Shown here: positions 25,855 to 39,774 of the stretch, piece by piece | Position numbering within the stretch: position 1 is the first letter of the stretch | How the letters are laid out: every line of letters starts with the position of its first letter | NCBI RefSeq assembly: GCF_027744825.2 | Contig: NC_071340.1 | Span: 12,226,001-12,290,000, forward strand | Direction of reading: 5' to 3' | Source of the DNA: Synchiropus splendidus | Lineage: Eukaryota > Chordata > Actinopteri > Syngnathiformes > Callionymidae | Length of the DNA stretch: 64,000 bases | The notes under the pieces: model-generated | Databases searched by the model: none | Told to the model about the DNA's origin: nothing | The model's input: the letters and a program-made list of their open reading frames with translations, nothing else | Made by a program: the position numbers and the translations under genes

Positions 25855-26690
25855 CATGGCTTGTCAAGGATGTTGTACCCAGTAGCTGAATTGGTGCAGG
25901 TTTACAGAAGACTCGGGAGAGCGAGGGTAGTTTGACAATTTATTTAAATGAATAATATAAACGCAAAGGACGGACAGGAACGATGAACCAAGGACGTCAA
26001 CACCAAAACCCGAAGTGAGGAAACACGAAAAACCTGAAACAGGAAACAGGCGATTAATAAGAAGCCTGACTAAGGGGGACTACAGAAGACGCACTTTGAG
26101 GTTGCTCACGAGGCCCAAGTAACAAAAAGCGGTCGGTGGTGGATCTACTCACACACACGAGGTATAACATGTATAACATGGAGAAACAGAAAAGGTGAGT
26201 CTAACCAAAAACACTCACACGCGCAGCAGTAGCAAGAAGCAATAAACGAAAATGTAGGAACGAGAGTAACTAAAGAGGCTGCTGAGAAAGGACGGCACGC
26301 ACGCACAGAATTTGGAACGACAAGAGCACAAGAGAAGCAAGAATGGACGGTGTTTACCGTGAGGACGAGAAGCAACCATCTGGCAGCGCAGACTGGAACC
26401 CAGGTGTAGAAATAATTCGGGTCTGATCAGTGGAATGGGATCCAGCTGCGCTGCTGTGAAGCTGAAGAGAGAGAAGGAACAGGAAACGACACACAGGAAC
26501 ACAGGAATAGTTGGTGGTGTTCTGAGTCACCATCTGGCTTGAGAAGGAGCTTGTGTTCTTGCTAGTACATACTGTTGAATTACATATGTAAACATAAGTG
26601 TAGAGTAAAATATTATTAGAAAATCACAACATGGGTGATAGCGAGTGCCTGGGCAAAGACTACTGTGAGTGGCAGGAACCTTGTGACAAC
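25855..26690. mobile_element. probable interspersed noncoding element, TGTCATGG to TTGTGACA
   Basis: The segment begins TGTCATGGCTTGTCAAGG and has A-rich content with phrases such as GGACGGACAGGAACGATGAA and GAAACAGGAAACAGGCGATT, which resemble a repeat frequent in percomorph fish. It may end at CCTTGTGACA near 26690. No target duplication was seen and the right border is a guess. Open frames on the minus strand are low-complexity and unlikely to be genes. Confidence 0.4.
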
Positions 26691-27695
26691 CAGACCAAAC
26701 ATGAGAAGGCAACAGGAGGAGGACTTGAAGGTGGTAATTCTTTCATTGATCCCTTGCGCTAATTTCATTTGATTCATGACCTTCATGGTTGCTTCCCATC
26801 CGTCCCGGTGAACAATATAAAAATGTCGTCAGAAATGGTGGTGTTTACTCCTCCACAGGGCTCCCTGCATCCTTCTCTTATTCAGGCGGTGATTTCTGTC
26901 ATGATTAAACATTCACTTGTCTGAGCAGCATCCGTCTCCTCGGAGCACTTTTGGTTTTGGAAAAGCAATTTCCTTGCTGTGGGGTTGAAAACGTCCACCG
27001 CTGATGGTCTATGCATCGTTGCTAACAACTCAAGCATCCAACGGCGCTAAAGTGCTTTCAGCTGTCAAGTGTATGGGCTCTGATTGTGGGTTCAGACCTT
27101 TGCCGTTTTATTTTTGCAAAACAGGAGTTGTTTTCTTACTTTGCCCTGGTGTCCTCTCCCTGTTTATGTGCCAAGATATTTGACAGTTATTTCATTTCAT
27201 CCAGGTCATTGTAACTCATTTTCACACCACATGAACACACATTGCACTTTATTCCTCAGATGCCTCACGCGTCTTTGTTTTCATCACAGCTTGAAAAAAC
27301 GTTTTTTTTAAGTGCAACAGCTTCAGTGGAAGATCACACAGAGTATAATTCACAGACAAATGTTTTATATCCATGTGCCAGACGGATGTGTGCATATGTG
27401 CGTTCTGTTTCGCTTATCGATGCAGTCATGCAGCAAAACCAAGACGCATGAAAAGCAGCCGTCGACAAAGCTGCATTCAATGTATCTCAGATTACTATAA
27501 AATCAGTCTCTCCTCCGAGCAACTCTTTTATCACCGTTGAAGCACTGTCCAATAAGGATTGACAGGGATAACATGAATATCGACATGTTTTAACAGAAAT
27601 CAATCTGAGTTTTGGCTATTAAAACATTGAGTGAAAAGTCATGAATATGTTCAACAAAATAAGAATCATACGACCAATATGGAACTAGGACCATA

Positions 27696-27750
27696 CAAGG
27701 GTTGGGTTTTTTTAGCTTTAAGGTGTTTCCTTTATTTTGTCCAACCCCTG
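27696..27750. mobile_element. 55-bp internally deleted Tc1/mariner-type relic
   Basis: The ends are CAAGGGTTGG and CCAACCCCTG, inverted with one difference, flanked by TA (27694-27695 and 27751-27752). The right arm read inverted gives CAGGGGTTGGACAAAATAAA and then GGAAACACCTTAA, which I recognise as the terminus of a widespread Tc1/mariner-like family. Almost the whole interior is gone. Confidence 0.65.
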
Positions 27751-28646
27751 TATATAATTGCGCACACTAGCTATGGATCATGACAAAGCAAAAACATGTA
27801 ACACTCTTCCAAATAGGGATATTAGACATTGATTTTAACTGTTAAACATGAATCACACTTAAGTAAAACTGAAGGCTCTTATCATGTAAATATACATGGA
27901 GAGTGAAGTACAAGTGGTGGCATTGTTACTTTATACCTTCAGTATACAGGTTTGGTCGGTGATCTTGGAAAACAATGAGAACAGGCTTTATTTACTCACC
28001 AAAAGTCCAACCCTGTTTCTTCAGAATGTCCCTGAGGCCACGCCTCCAGACTGATTCGCCGTCCTTTCCTCAGTGCTCATGCACAGGTACAGAAAACCTG
28101 GCTACATCACGATGAGCCAAAAAAATATGATTATGCTTTCAAATTATATTTAGCACTATATTAAATTAGATGCTGGACTTGTCACTAGTTAGTGCAGTTA
28201 AGTTTGACTGACACATTTTTCTGTTGTTTTGTTTTAGCATTTAATTATGAAGGCTACTTCAAGAAATAAAGTATGAAATGCCTCACCTTTAAACAGAGTC
28301 TTTAATGTCTTAGTTTGATAGACGGAGCTCCCCTGCAATCTGCTTCATAAAGCTCCATTCAGCCACCACTGAATAAAAATTGTTTCAAGGCAGGGAATAC
28401 TTGAACATAAACTTGGCCTGAGGGGTGAAAGCACTATGACTGTATGCATCACACCTGAACTCCTGATCTGTGTCTCAGTGTGTCTTTTTCCTTCATTTGA
28501 CCTGTAGTCGTTCATTTATATGTCTCCAGAGGTTCTGCTGTTACCAACACGATGACGATACATGCGGAGATGGTTATCACTGGTGACCTTAAAACATTAG
28601 GTATCCAAGCATCTTCACTTGCAGCATAGATTTAAATGTGTGTGTG

Positions 28647-29247
28647 TGTTATGTTCGAGACCCAGAGCGGGACCCAAATGCAGCAATGGCAGAATTACAG
28701 GAGGCAGACAGCGGGTCAAATACAATACTTTAATTTTGCAGGATACTCTCAAAAGACTTCATTAAACCGGGAGAAGTGAACAGAAAACCCAAATCCAACC
28801 GTACCGGTATGAGTCCACAACGGAATAAGTCCAACAAAACGCGTCACCGAACTGGGAGAAATGAATGCGAGCAGAGTCTGTAAAAAGAGAGAATAATAAA
28901 ACACAAAACAAACTATGGAGGTCGTCAAAAAGAACGCACGAGCTAAGGAGAAACAATAACAAGGAGAAAACCAGGAAGTCACATGAAGCAGAGAGACAAA
29001 GGAAAGGCAAAATACAAAACTCAGGTGAAGGTGTCGGATAAATGCCCAACAGATAGAGAGCAAGCGAACAGAGCGAATTACCAGTTATACAAATGGTGTC
29101 GATCTGGCACATGTTGCTGGAGTCCAGGTGTTCTCATACACAGGTGATTCGAGGATGATAGGCGCCAGACATGTGCCACCAAACAGGAAGGAAGGATGGA
29201 GAACCGAAAACGGGGATCAAGGGACACAATAAAAGTGGATCATGACA
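28647..29247. mobile_element. 601-bp TG...CA element, solo-LTR-like or nonautonomous transposon
   Basis: The element starts TGTTATGTTC and ends GATCATGACA, so it has TG...CA ends and imperfect 10-bp inverted repeats (8 of 10). It is flanked on both sides by GTGTG. The interior contains the phrase GGGACCCAAATGCAG, which marks a repeat common in fish. Because the left flank is a TG microsatellite, the 5-bp duplication could be chance. There is no coding content. Whether it is a solo LTR or a DNA transposon remains open. Confidence 0.55.
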
Positions 29248-31879
29248 GTGTGGGGTCCTTGTTTATAACAAAAAGAGAACTGCTAAAAGTATTTTGGAGA
29301 AAGTCTGCGATCAGTGACCAAACCATAGGGATAACATGGTCGACATAAGTAGAAAAGCGAAGAGCACAGTCCTCCGATCGCTTCCGCAAAGATTTTTTTC
29401 TAACTGAAATAATCGTCCAAATTCAATTTTATCAATAGAAGTAGATGCCTTTTCTGGCACTTGAATCATTGTTCAGCTTAATGGGACAGCAGGTGGCAGT
29501 AGTGTGCCAGAACTCACATGCAAGGCACCCAATGCAGGATGAAGAAGGAAGTGCGACGGTTCTGTATCTTCAAATGATTCATGGAGCCAGATGGTAATTC
29601 AGATCACCACTAAAATGTAACCATTGGTACTTTGACCCATTGCTATTATCGCTCAGAAAATCACACGCTAGCACACCAAAACTGCTTAATGCTGATGGCT
29701 CCATTTTGGACCCTTGTAAAAAGGAACTCAAATTCATCATTTACTTCCGATCCAGAATAGCTGAACACAGCCTCAAGCCACTGCTAACAATGTTCCCTCC
29801 TATATGCTGCTTCTGCCCAACAACCTGAGCCTCAAGTGGGAGACTCAGACAGCGAAAGGGAAAGGTGCACTGATCTCAGCAGACAGAAGAAGTCACTTTG
29901 TGTTCTTTAATGTCACGCTCTTTAAACAGTGTAAATAACAACAGTGAGGCGTCTCCAGTTCTCTGTTTCAGCGCGGTGATTCTATTAATAAACATCATGA
30001 GTCATTAGTTGAGAAGGGCTTCGTCAGCTGATTATCAAAGATAATAAGTGTTTTGCTGTGTTCGTCACATGGAGGGAATTCCTGTCACTAATGAGCCCGA
30101 TTTGCAATTTCATCCTTTTAATTAGATTACTGTGAGCAGAGTGAAGCAATTCCTCAATGTGTCCTTGATGACTTCATGCCTGCTTAAGTCTTATGGGGCA
30201 TAAGAACGTGCAAAATGAATTGAAATATCAGTTGGAGTTGGGTCATTTGAGGTTCAGGCTGAGCGTGGAGAAGAGAGTCTTTATTTCTGAACATGGAATT
30301 GACACCAGACAAAGAATAGAGAATTGACTTTCATCCTGTCTTATCCACACTTTTCAACCAGATGAATAATACAGCTCTTTTTCAACACCGTGGCCAAGAA
30401 GAGCGTCGGAGAATCAATGAAAAATTACATCATGCGCTCATTTCTTGCCCTTTGTACTTTTGCTGCAAGTTAGGACATCGATCCTGAAGCCCCATAAATA
30501 CTTACTTATATTTTTATTTTTTAATTTGAACTTCCACGATGGTGTGATTCACTGATGATTACTGTTTCCTCGCAGCGCTGGTACAAGGCGCCAGTCAACT
30601 GCAGGGCAGTCTGTGGCGCCACGGTGGAATGGTACATGATGTTCCAGAAGAGCTTGATGGATGATCACCGACCAGTCATGCTGGAGGATGTCGCAGGCAG
30701 CAGAACATTCTCCATGCCATCTCTAGACTCTTTGGTGTCTGTTGCAAGCTCAGTGTGAACCGGCTCTCATCCGTGAAGGGCTCAGAGCGCCAGAAGCCAG
30801 TCTGGACCGGAGCAGGATTGTCTGTTCAAGTCATGTTTTTCAGCAGTTAAAGGTCCTTAACAACAGAGTTAAACAACACAGTTGCATTTGACAATACAAC
30901 AAATATATTCAAATTTCTCTTAGATTTTTATCCTGCTCTTGTGCTGCTCTTCCTTTCTCTTTGAGCACTTGTTCCTCCATCATCATGTGTTCGTGTTGAC
31001 TGTTCCCTTCACCTCTCATCGACATGTGGTCCAGATCACGACAGGTGGACGGCCATCTTTTTCCCACCCCCACCCTTCTTCCTTCATGTGACCAGGTCAA
31101 AGTGAAGCCTGTTATGGCTGATCTTGCTAAAGCGATCCCGGTTTCATGATGGCTTTTCTTCTTCTTAAGCCAAAAGGGGTCTAAGCAGCACTCTGTATTT
31201 ACACCCAAGATCCCAGCAGACCGAGCACGCCATTATGGCGTCTAAAACTAAGCCCTGCTAATAGAGTTACCATTGATCTGGGAGGATAAAAGCTCCGGGA
31301 GCCTTCTAGAAACTCAGTTAAGTGCAGCTATAGCAGCCTGCTAATGCTTCTGTTGCGTCTGCAGCAACTATGTTTTTTTAATTTAATGAAAAGAGCCGAT
31401 ACAACACTTCCAAAAGTTCATCAAACACATTATTAAAATATTCTTCTTTTGGTCCAAAAGGTTGGGATATCAGGATAACATCCACAGCCTGTGGCACCTT
31501 GGCTCGGATAAAACCAGCAGAAAATATCGATTCACTCAAACAGTGCGATAGTGTATCGATATTGAAAGGATCCTATATCACTATTTAATAAATAAATCCT
31601 TGGATTCATTTGTGTTTTTGAGCTGCATTCCAATCAAGCTCAGGTTAGAACATGAACGTGAGCGAGTCACTGCGATGGTTGAATCTGGAGAGCGGCATCT
31701 GTGGCATTTAATGGATAGCAAATACCGGGGCTGTGCCATTTGTAAGAAGTGCCATGCTAGAGTCGAATATTGATGGAACACAACAACCATCTCAGTGCTG
31801 AACCAACGGTTAAGTGCTCAGATAACTTTGGAATTATTGTTGTTTATTTTCTTTCCTGAATCATATGTCTGTCGGTGTT
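29248..31879. other. intergenic DNA without recognised genes
   Basis: No exon I can support. A GC-richer patch at 30575-30800 looks exon-like in composition but has no recognised protein match and no matching splice pattern; it may be an old repeat. Confidence 0.35.
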
Positions 31880-32045
31880 CAAAATTACATGAAAAGTTTG
31901 GGAGTGATCTGACTCACCCACTGGATCTAGAATTTTATTTTTTGAAGGATATTTTTGAAGGATCATTTGGAGATTGTGTTGGGGCTGGAATGAAGCTTCT
32001 TGGTGGAGGTTTGCACTCTCTGAGTGCTTTTCTAGTTTCTTTTTG
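31880..32045. mobile_element. second copy of the GGAGGTTTGC repeat
   Basis: AGTTTGGGAGTGATCTGACT, then GGAGATTGTGTTGGGGCTGG and GGTGGAGGTTTGC followed by CTCTGAGTGCTTTTCTAGTTT-like sequence. The final block is nearly identical to the copy near 24716-24750, showing the two are one family. Confidence 0.6.
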
Positions 32046-33434
32046 TTTTTCCACATTTATTAACATCTTAATTTAATAATATTTACTCTACCATTTTGAT
32101 ATTGTACAACTTTGATATGAGCTGAAAACCGTCAATCACTGAGGTCATGTTTGCTTGTTTTGGATCACAGTCATGATCACATTGATTCTGAAATCCCATC
32201 ATCAAAATGATACCCCTCAGATAACGCCTCACTCTGTTTCACAAGGACGCAGCAGACTCCTTTCCCTCCCTGACAATAATCTTTTCTGCTTCTTATAGCA
32301 TTGCTTCTCTGGATATAATACTTCTGTTTTTATGTGCATGTCACCATGATGAAAATCGACTCCCTCAGTCGTCGACTGTTTTCATGGCTGGAGGCAGCAA
32401 ACGGCTTTTGTGTCCTTCCTAATGGAAATTGTTTTGCTTATTAAAAGCCAACAGATTGACATGTAGATAAAGTTCTCCTTGTCCAAATATTGTGTAAATA
32501 AGTGTGTGTTTGAGAAGGGTGGCAGGTCTTCAGTCTGTTTCACTACCACTGTGGCGGTTATGCAAACATCAGTCTACAACTGAAGTAAAACCTGAGTGTT
32601 TGTTTCTCTCTCCTGTGTGTGTATGCGTGTATTTCAGCAGTGTACAGCCCTAATCCTCTTTAGCATCAGTGTTGAATAACTCTGTCTTAGTTAAATATCC
32701 TTTTAGTCTCAATCTCTCGCGGTCAATCCGTCTGCTGCCTCTTTCCTTCCTCTCTTCAGATTGTGTTATTGATACGACCGTCCTCAGACGTGCCTCGGAC
32801 ATCATAAAAGTAAATATATAAATACTCTAGAACGGAGAGAAATCAGATGTATGAAAACTTAGTCTCTTCTGAAGAAGAGGGGATGGCATAATAAAAAGAC
32901 AAAGTTCATGACAATAGTTGAATTTTGAATGTATAATACCAGCACTCACTAGGATACTCATGAAGATCAAACGCAGTCACTCTACGGGCCAACACATTCT
33001 TCACAGTGCAAGTTATGGGCCAAACAAAACGTGCATTTAGAGTCACTCCTGGAACAAATATGTTCTATCAGTCACTCAGTAGCTTTAAAGCATGTGTTGT
33101 TTATCTAAATACCGAATGTAAATAGTCCTCCTTCATCACCACTCACATGTAATCTTGCCTTCCCATCTTTTCGTCTGCATCAATTTTATTTTTTTGGGAC
33201 AAATTTACAGTTTAATTTAAGACAGTTGGAGATGATGGAATTGTGCATATGCTTTAAATGAGTTTTTGGTTTCATTTTGAGCCTGAGTTTGAAGTTCCAA
33301 GAGCATGTGTCATTATTTCTCTGGTTGAGGCAGTCGAGACAATGTGGAGTTTAAAATTTTCATCTCTTTTTTAAACTTAAACTTAAACTTAAAAGCAAAA
33401 ATGTTTTCGTTCCAGATGGACATCCCAGGAAAAC
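32046..33434. other. intergenic DNA without recognised genes
   Basis: I see no exon, RNA gene or clear transposon. A short TTAAAC repeat of three to four units lies near 33371-33392. Confidence 0.4.
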
Positions 33435-33442
33435 CTCCAGAG

Positions 33443-33948
33443 CAGGGGTGAGCAGTTAAATTCCCTAAAGGGCCACATTATAAACTGTGACTTTTGTGAG
33501 GGGCCATCACGCCAAAAGATATGATGACAAAATGTGACAGAAAAAAATCTAAAGTAACAAGAACGAAATGAACCATAAAAGGTTCAATGGAAGCAAAGAT
33601 ATTACAAAGTGTAATTACACCATGAAACCTATAAGAAATGTAAATATAAATCTTATTTGAATAGAAATCATCATAAAAATAAAAATCATAATAAAACTAT
33701 GGACCAAACATAAAAAAAAAACAATTTATTTAAAAATATATTTTGTGGAAAAAACGGGTTTACTAAAATACTAAAATGACAAACAATAGGTTTAGTCATG
33801 AATGTGTTGTATTTACTGTTGAACCAGTACTGGCAAAAATGGAAACAGGATATAAAAGTTGAATAGTTTTAGTCTGATCCCACGAGGGCCACAATAACAC
33901 AGGCAAAGGGCCACATATAGCCCCCGGGCCGCACTTTGTCCAGGGCTG
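33443..33948. mobile_element. nonautonomous hAT-type element of about 506 bp
   Basis: The left end is CAGGGGTGAGCAG and the right end, inverted, CAGCCCTGGACAAAGTGCGG. Flanks CTCCAGAG (33435-33442) and CTCTAGGG (33949-33956) agree at 6 of 8 positions, compatible with an aged 8-bp hAT duplication. The right part, GGGCCACATATAGCCCCCGG, is the hallmark of the family. The inverted ends match weakly (7 of 12). The interior is A-rich and noncoding. Confidence 0.6.
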
Positions 33949-36900
33949 CTCTAGGGAAACACAAGAGACCTGGTGACCTCCATAGAAGATTCCAGAACCA
34001 CCTTAACTTTCTGTGAGGCAGAAATCATCACAACGCTTTCTCTCGCTTCCCACATGTTGCGGAAGCTTCTTATTCAAAGCTGTAGTGACCACTTTCTCGC
34101 CTAGTTAAAACCACAGCGTCCAAGCTGCTTCTGATTTTCTCCCTTCTCGCCCAATGCCACCTGGGATAGTTTCAAACTCCCTCCGAGTCGAGATCCAGCA
34201 TGATCGTCTTTAAAGGCTATAAAAATGTGTGGTAACAAAAATTGTGTGCAGGTTTAAACGCAATAAGATGAGGCAGAATCCTGGTCTCTGCAGTGCTGTA
34301 ATGTCGCTTAAATGTGCCCCAAAACTGGCCAATAGGAGCTTGTCTCAGTTTGCTCTTTAAACACACATGTGTTTGGCGTCCAGGAACAGCACGCATGCTG
34401 AATCGATGTCTATCTTTATCTACTAGTTCAATGTGTGTAAGAGCTCAGTTGTGGTTTAACGGTATTAGTGCTTACTTAAAGCGTGGCAAGACTCTCAGTG
34501 TCTAAGCCTGTCTCATGGATTAGCTGGGGAAGAGTCGCGAAAGCACACACAAGAGTTTCCAGACATCTTGACCCATACTAGTGGACATATCAGTTTATCA
34601 GTTTTCTAAACGGACTTACATACTTTTCACTCCTATGTTGGTGTCGGAGCATCATTTTTCAAGTCAATATTTCTTGTTTGCACACAAATACTGACATGAC
34701 ACTATTTGTGTTCCAATGACTGTAACAAGCCTCTGACTATCAATTGCGGTGGGTATTTCCCATTTCTGTTTGCATGACTGGAAAACACTCTTGTTTTTGC
34801 ACTGGTAAACATCCATAAACACATCAGAGACGTCAGTAGATCGTCACACAAAAGCGGCGCTTGATGGCCACTGATATTCCAAATGCATTGCAGACATTAG
34901 CAGCCGAGCAGGAACATGCGCGAACACGTGAGCCTCAGATTTTCACATCAACAGCAAAGAGAATGCATCATGACGCCGAATATTGCTCAGAAGCTACAGA
35001 ACTAGATCAGCTACATCTTTTATTCCGATCCCGACATATGTGGAGTTGCGGCGCGGCTGCTACAATTCTGCTTTCTGTTTTATCCTGGTTAAAGTGGGAG
35101 GAAAACTGGCGGAGCGGGCTTCAAAAAGAATAGCAAGATCAAATGTGAGGATCAAAAAGGCAGAGTTTATACCCCAGTGATACACGTTTTGACTCCATTC
35201 CTGCCTCAGACTTGAGCAGCATGAGACGTGATACAGAGAAACAGAAAGAAGCACGAGAAGAAGACAGATCAACATCAATGCTGGTTAATAACTAGTGATT
35301 GTGACTCGCACCCTGATTCTGAAACTTTTTTAGCGCCACAATCGGAGCAAATTTGCTAAGTCCTTATATCATTAAGTTAATAGCCTGTCATTAAAGTCAC
35401 CACTGTTTTTAGCTTGTTTTCTTGTGTCCCGCTGCCTGGTTATTACTTCTTTTTTCACATCTGGACCGGTTACAGGGAAAGTGCGACTCATGGTCCTTCA
35501 ACTTTCTTTCAAACTGCTCTGAAAACAGTGGGTGGAGTCAGTTGATCATGTGGAACCAGTCAGATCAACGTGGAGTTGGTGCCTCACTGTTTTGAAGGGA
35601 TGCACGATGTCGGACAAATAAGTCAAAAAGTTAAAAATATGAAACAGCGAAGCATAAAAAAGTTATCGATTTAAGAGTTATTACTGAAAGTACTGCATGT
35701 GACGTCGCTGTAAAGCACTAGACTATAATGGAGCAAAGGATGCAACAGGTCGATGCGTTTCTAGGGACAAATTTCAGCCATCAAATGCTGAAGTTGAAAA
35801 ATCTGAAGCCTTGTGTCAATTTGTGGCAGGTCAACCAATCAGAACCCAGGTTTACACAGTGATGTATGCTGAGAGGGAAACTGGTTCTAAACAAAAGAAA
35901 CAAACTGCAAGAGAAGTTGAGAGCAGTTGAGTGAGTCAGCACCACTGAAGGATCAGAGACAGTGGCGATGTCCAAATCTTTTTTGTATTTACTATGTATG
36001 AGAAAAAGTAGATTTTTCGCAGGAAATAACCTCTCAGATGTAGTGTTGAGGTTTGTTTGTGGGATGCACCTGGAAATGCAACACATTCTCACTCCCACGG
36101 TGTCACATATCAACTTTTTCAAGTGGTCCCAGTCTGACGCTGAAGTCTGCCTTTCATGTTGCATGTTGACGTATTCAGTGTGACTTGAATGGTCGACTCA
36201 AATGGTTGTGTGCAACAGTCGCAGTGCCGTCTCAGAGCCTTTTGGTAAGAAGGATAACTTTGGCAACAACTTTGGAAAAATCCACTGGCAAATAGTCACT
36301 ATTTGAGGCGGTGGAAGTGAGAATGAGTTGTTAAAGTACCTGAGCCAGTTGACATGACTCATATTGTAAATTAAAAAGTGTTTCAAATCCAGAACGCCAC
36401 TATCATTTTGGCTTAAATTCTTCAGTAGCACCTCGGTCCAAAGCACCTGCAGGAATAGTTCCCCTTCTCAATAGCCTGGATCAGCAGTCGTGACGAAGCC
36501 TGGCCAGTTGAAGTTGCTGGGAGATGGGAGACAACCTTCCTCTGGATGGTGGCCTGACACTTGCGACTTCAGGGTTAGAGTTGATATTCCATTTTAAATA
36601 TTACAACCCCTAAGTCAACAATACTAACTTCTTTAACAACACGTGAGGGGCTAGTTGGTACTTTTATTAGCAGTGATGAGGTTTCTCCCTTGTGTCATAG
36701 TACTTCTTTTGACATACCAGTTAAGAAAAGTTTAATATTCTCATTAAGTGTCTGAGTCAGTCATTTCAGAAGAATTACTGACCACCCCTAGTCTGCAGGG
36801 AAATACTTCCCGAGCCGCACAGCTCTTCATGCAGTTGTTAATATCAGTCTCTTCTTCCACATACAAATGTGGCCAGATGTGGTTTGTGTTGATCCTTCTG

Positions 36901-39774
36901 TGGCTTTAGACTTTACATGATGTCTCCATTACACTATTATTTTCAGCATTTGAAGTGGTGTGTTAGGTTTGATCCGGAGCCATTCAAAACCCAAGTCCAG
37001 CTGTCCACACTCAAGTCTTAAAACTCGTGTGATTTGCCAACATTTCATTCGACATCTGCTCGAGGCAGAGAGTGCGAGCCCAACTACACATGTATGGACG
37101 AACATGAGGAGAATCCCCCCCAACAGTCTAGTCATTATGTCCTGGTAGCGGCGTGCTAAATATTTGTTGTGGTTCAGAACTATCCTGGTACTTTTCAAAG
37201 CGCTCCGATTTGGCTTCATCAAAACAGGATGTCGGAGGAAAGACTTGAGAGAGATGTGTGAAAGAGTGGGATAAATTAGAGCGCAGCGAGTCTGCGGGAC
37301 AGACAGAACCCCATCTGGATCTGATCTTCTCTGCGGCACCGCAGCTCTGCTCCACACGCTGCCTTTTGATATGACACCACTCACAGCTGGACTTGATCAA
37401 ACTGGAGGTTTTGTGGTTCATAGTTTTATGCGTCTGCGTGTGTGTCTGTGTGCGCATGCATGTGTGTCTGCGTATGTGTGCTGACACGTGTTTGCAAATT
37501 TTTATGTGTGCGCTATAGCCTCACACTGTGTCACTTCCACATTAACATCCTCGACCCGCACACACACAGACACACGTGTTTCCCATTTAGGCTTTAATTT
37601 CCCTCTTTCTCCCCTTTTCCTTTCGTCTGTTTAAACAGCCGGCTAGCTGCCTGTAAAAACCCTCATCTGTTTACATGATAGGCTGCCTGGTGCTAGGCTG
37701 TTTAATGCGCGGTCATAAATTATACAGGAACTCAGCAAACTGGGAATGAACACCATACTGTGGTTTCAACCGTTGCCAAAAACCTGTTTCACATAGCTTG
37801 AATCTGGGACACCCCGAAGTGTAGAATCGCTTATGTTTTCCACTGATAACTGGACAATTTGAATAGTCACAGTGCGGCAAATCAAAATCCCCGTATTTCA
37901 CCACGGATTCAACAACAAATTATGCAAATATAACCGATTACGTTCTGGAGAATTTAAGTCACATTGCTCCCCTCGCATGGAAAATCGATGATAGCTGAAA
38001 TAAGTGGCTTAACAAACAAGGTAATCAATGAATCACTTTTTATGATCCTCAAACGGTTTTCTACTGCGTGGAAAGGGTCAAAGAGGTGATGCTCAGAATT
38101 GCTTCATCCGTTGAGACATTCTCCTTCTGCACTCAAAGACTGGAATTGCAACACAAATTTTGTGTTTGCAAAAGTTTTGCAAAACGATTGTTGGGTAAAA
38201 TGTGTCCATCATTACTATTGTCAGCTATGTCATGCTACTGTTTCATAACCTTTGCTGTGGTCACCTCTCCACATGACATTATACCGTCATGGCAGCTCAT
38301 TTTTTCTTCTTTTTCTTTTTTTTTTTTTTTTATAGACCCAAAACCTCTGATGAACAAATGTCAATGTCATACTTTGAGTCAGTGTTGCAATGTCCCAAAA
38401 TTTTGGGGGCGGAATGGTAGTTAATGGTGTGACAGAATGTGATATCAGAGTTTTCATTGTTTATTTCTTTTATTCTTGAAGTAATTTCAATATAACGCTC
38501 CTCTGAGATCACAGTAACTTCAAAATTAAAAACTGCTTTCATTCACTCATGACTCAACAACACCGGCCCCAGTTTTCACCCGTCTGTTTCTCCATCTGTT
38601 ATCAAATTCCCTGTTATCTGCATCAATTTTCCGGAAAAACTCTCGGCAGTTATCATTTCATAAAGCTTGAACACCTATCTCTGTAGGTCATGTTAACAAC
38701 ATGCTCTGTACACAGAATTAGTTTTACATTTGATATCAATTCTTTTATTTATTGCTGTTGAAGGTTGCACAAAGATGATATTATGGCCCCCTGTCACACG
38801 TGCATTATGACGTCTGAGTAGAAGAATAACTTCCTACAACAAATTGAATGGTTAGCATTGACCTTCTTGCACTCATTTCTAACATTTTAATGGAGGTCAG
38901 TACTCACTCGGCGACTGCGTTACACACCAAAAGACAGGAAGCGTCTGCCAAAAAACATCTGAATGATGAATCAGCATGTGCTAATTTGTCACATAATGAG
39001 GTGAAGGACATTATTAAACACTTCCACGAGAAGATGGATGAAATCCAAAACTGTAACAGTGTGCGTGTTTTTCTCATCTCCTGTTAAGCCCGGTTTTGTG
39101 CAGCATCCCGAAAGACTGGAAACTGGAGAAAGTGAATATGATGTCATCTGTGCACACTGAACACCAGGGACAGCGATGACTTTGGTGGAAGTTCTGAGCC
39201 AACAGGTTCACAACCTCTAGAGTTTCACTTGTTCGTGTTGTTTTACATGCAGAAGGCAGTCAAATAAGATTCAATTTAGCATGAAAGAAAAGAGAATAAA
39301 GGAAGCAGGAGCTTTCTCTCTGGAGCCCATTCAGGGGAAAAGAGTTGTTAGTTGACTGGTCATCTGCAGTAAAAAAAAAAAGAAAAAAAAAGAGCGTGGC
39401 CACAGCCTCTTTGTAAAAAGAGCCAGATGGGATGGTTCAGGTTATCAGGATGTTATCTGGCCACCTTACTTTGGGGGTTTCCGAGCACCTCTGGCTTGAC
39501 AGAGAGACCTCAGGGCAAACCCAGAACCAGATGGAAAGATTATCCTCTCTGGGTCGGGAAAAGGGAAAGGGAGTCTAAAATGATAATTATATAAATAGCC
39601 ATTATTTGTTCTTCTTTATTCTATTCATTACCATTTAATCTTGTGAAGGAATCTGGTTTCCTCCTATTTTCATTCAGTCTTTTTTGGTAATTCACTCTGG
39701 TTGGACTGGAGCCGGTCCCTAGGGGACAGATGCGGGCCACCCCAGGTGGGTCACCGGTTCATCCCACTCATGTC

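Noticed and set aside
26145..26502. Overlapping minus-strand open frames with cysteine- and serine-rich translations
   Set aside because: They lie within a probable interspersed repeat and show no family motifs.
39694..39770. GGTTCATCCC resembling a tRNA B box
   Set aside because: There is no matching A box at the right distance and no cloverleaf could be folded by eye, so it is neither a tRNA nor a clear tRNA-derived SINE.
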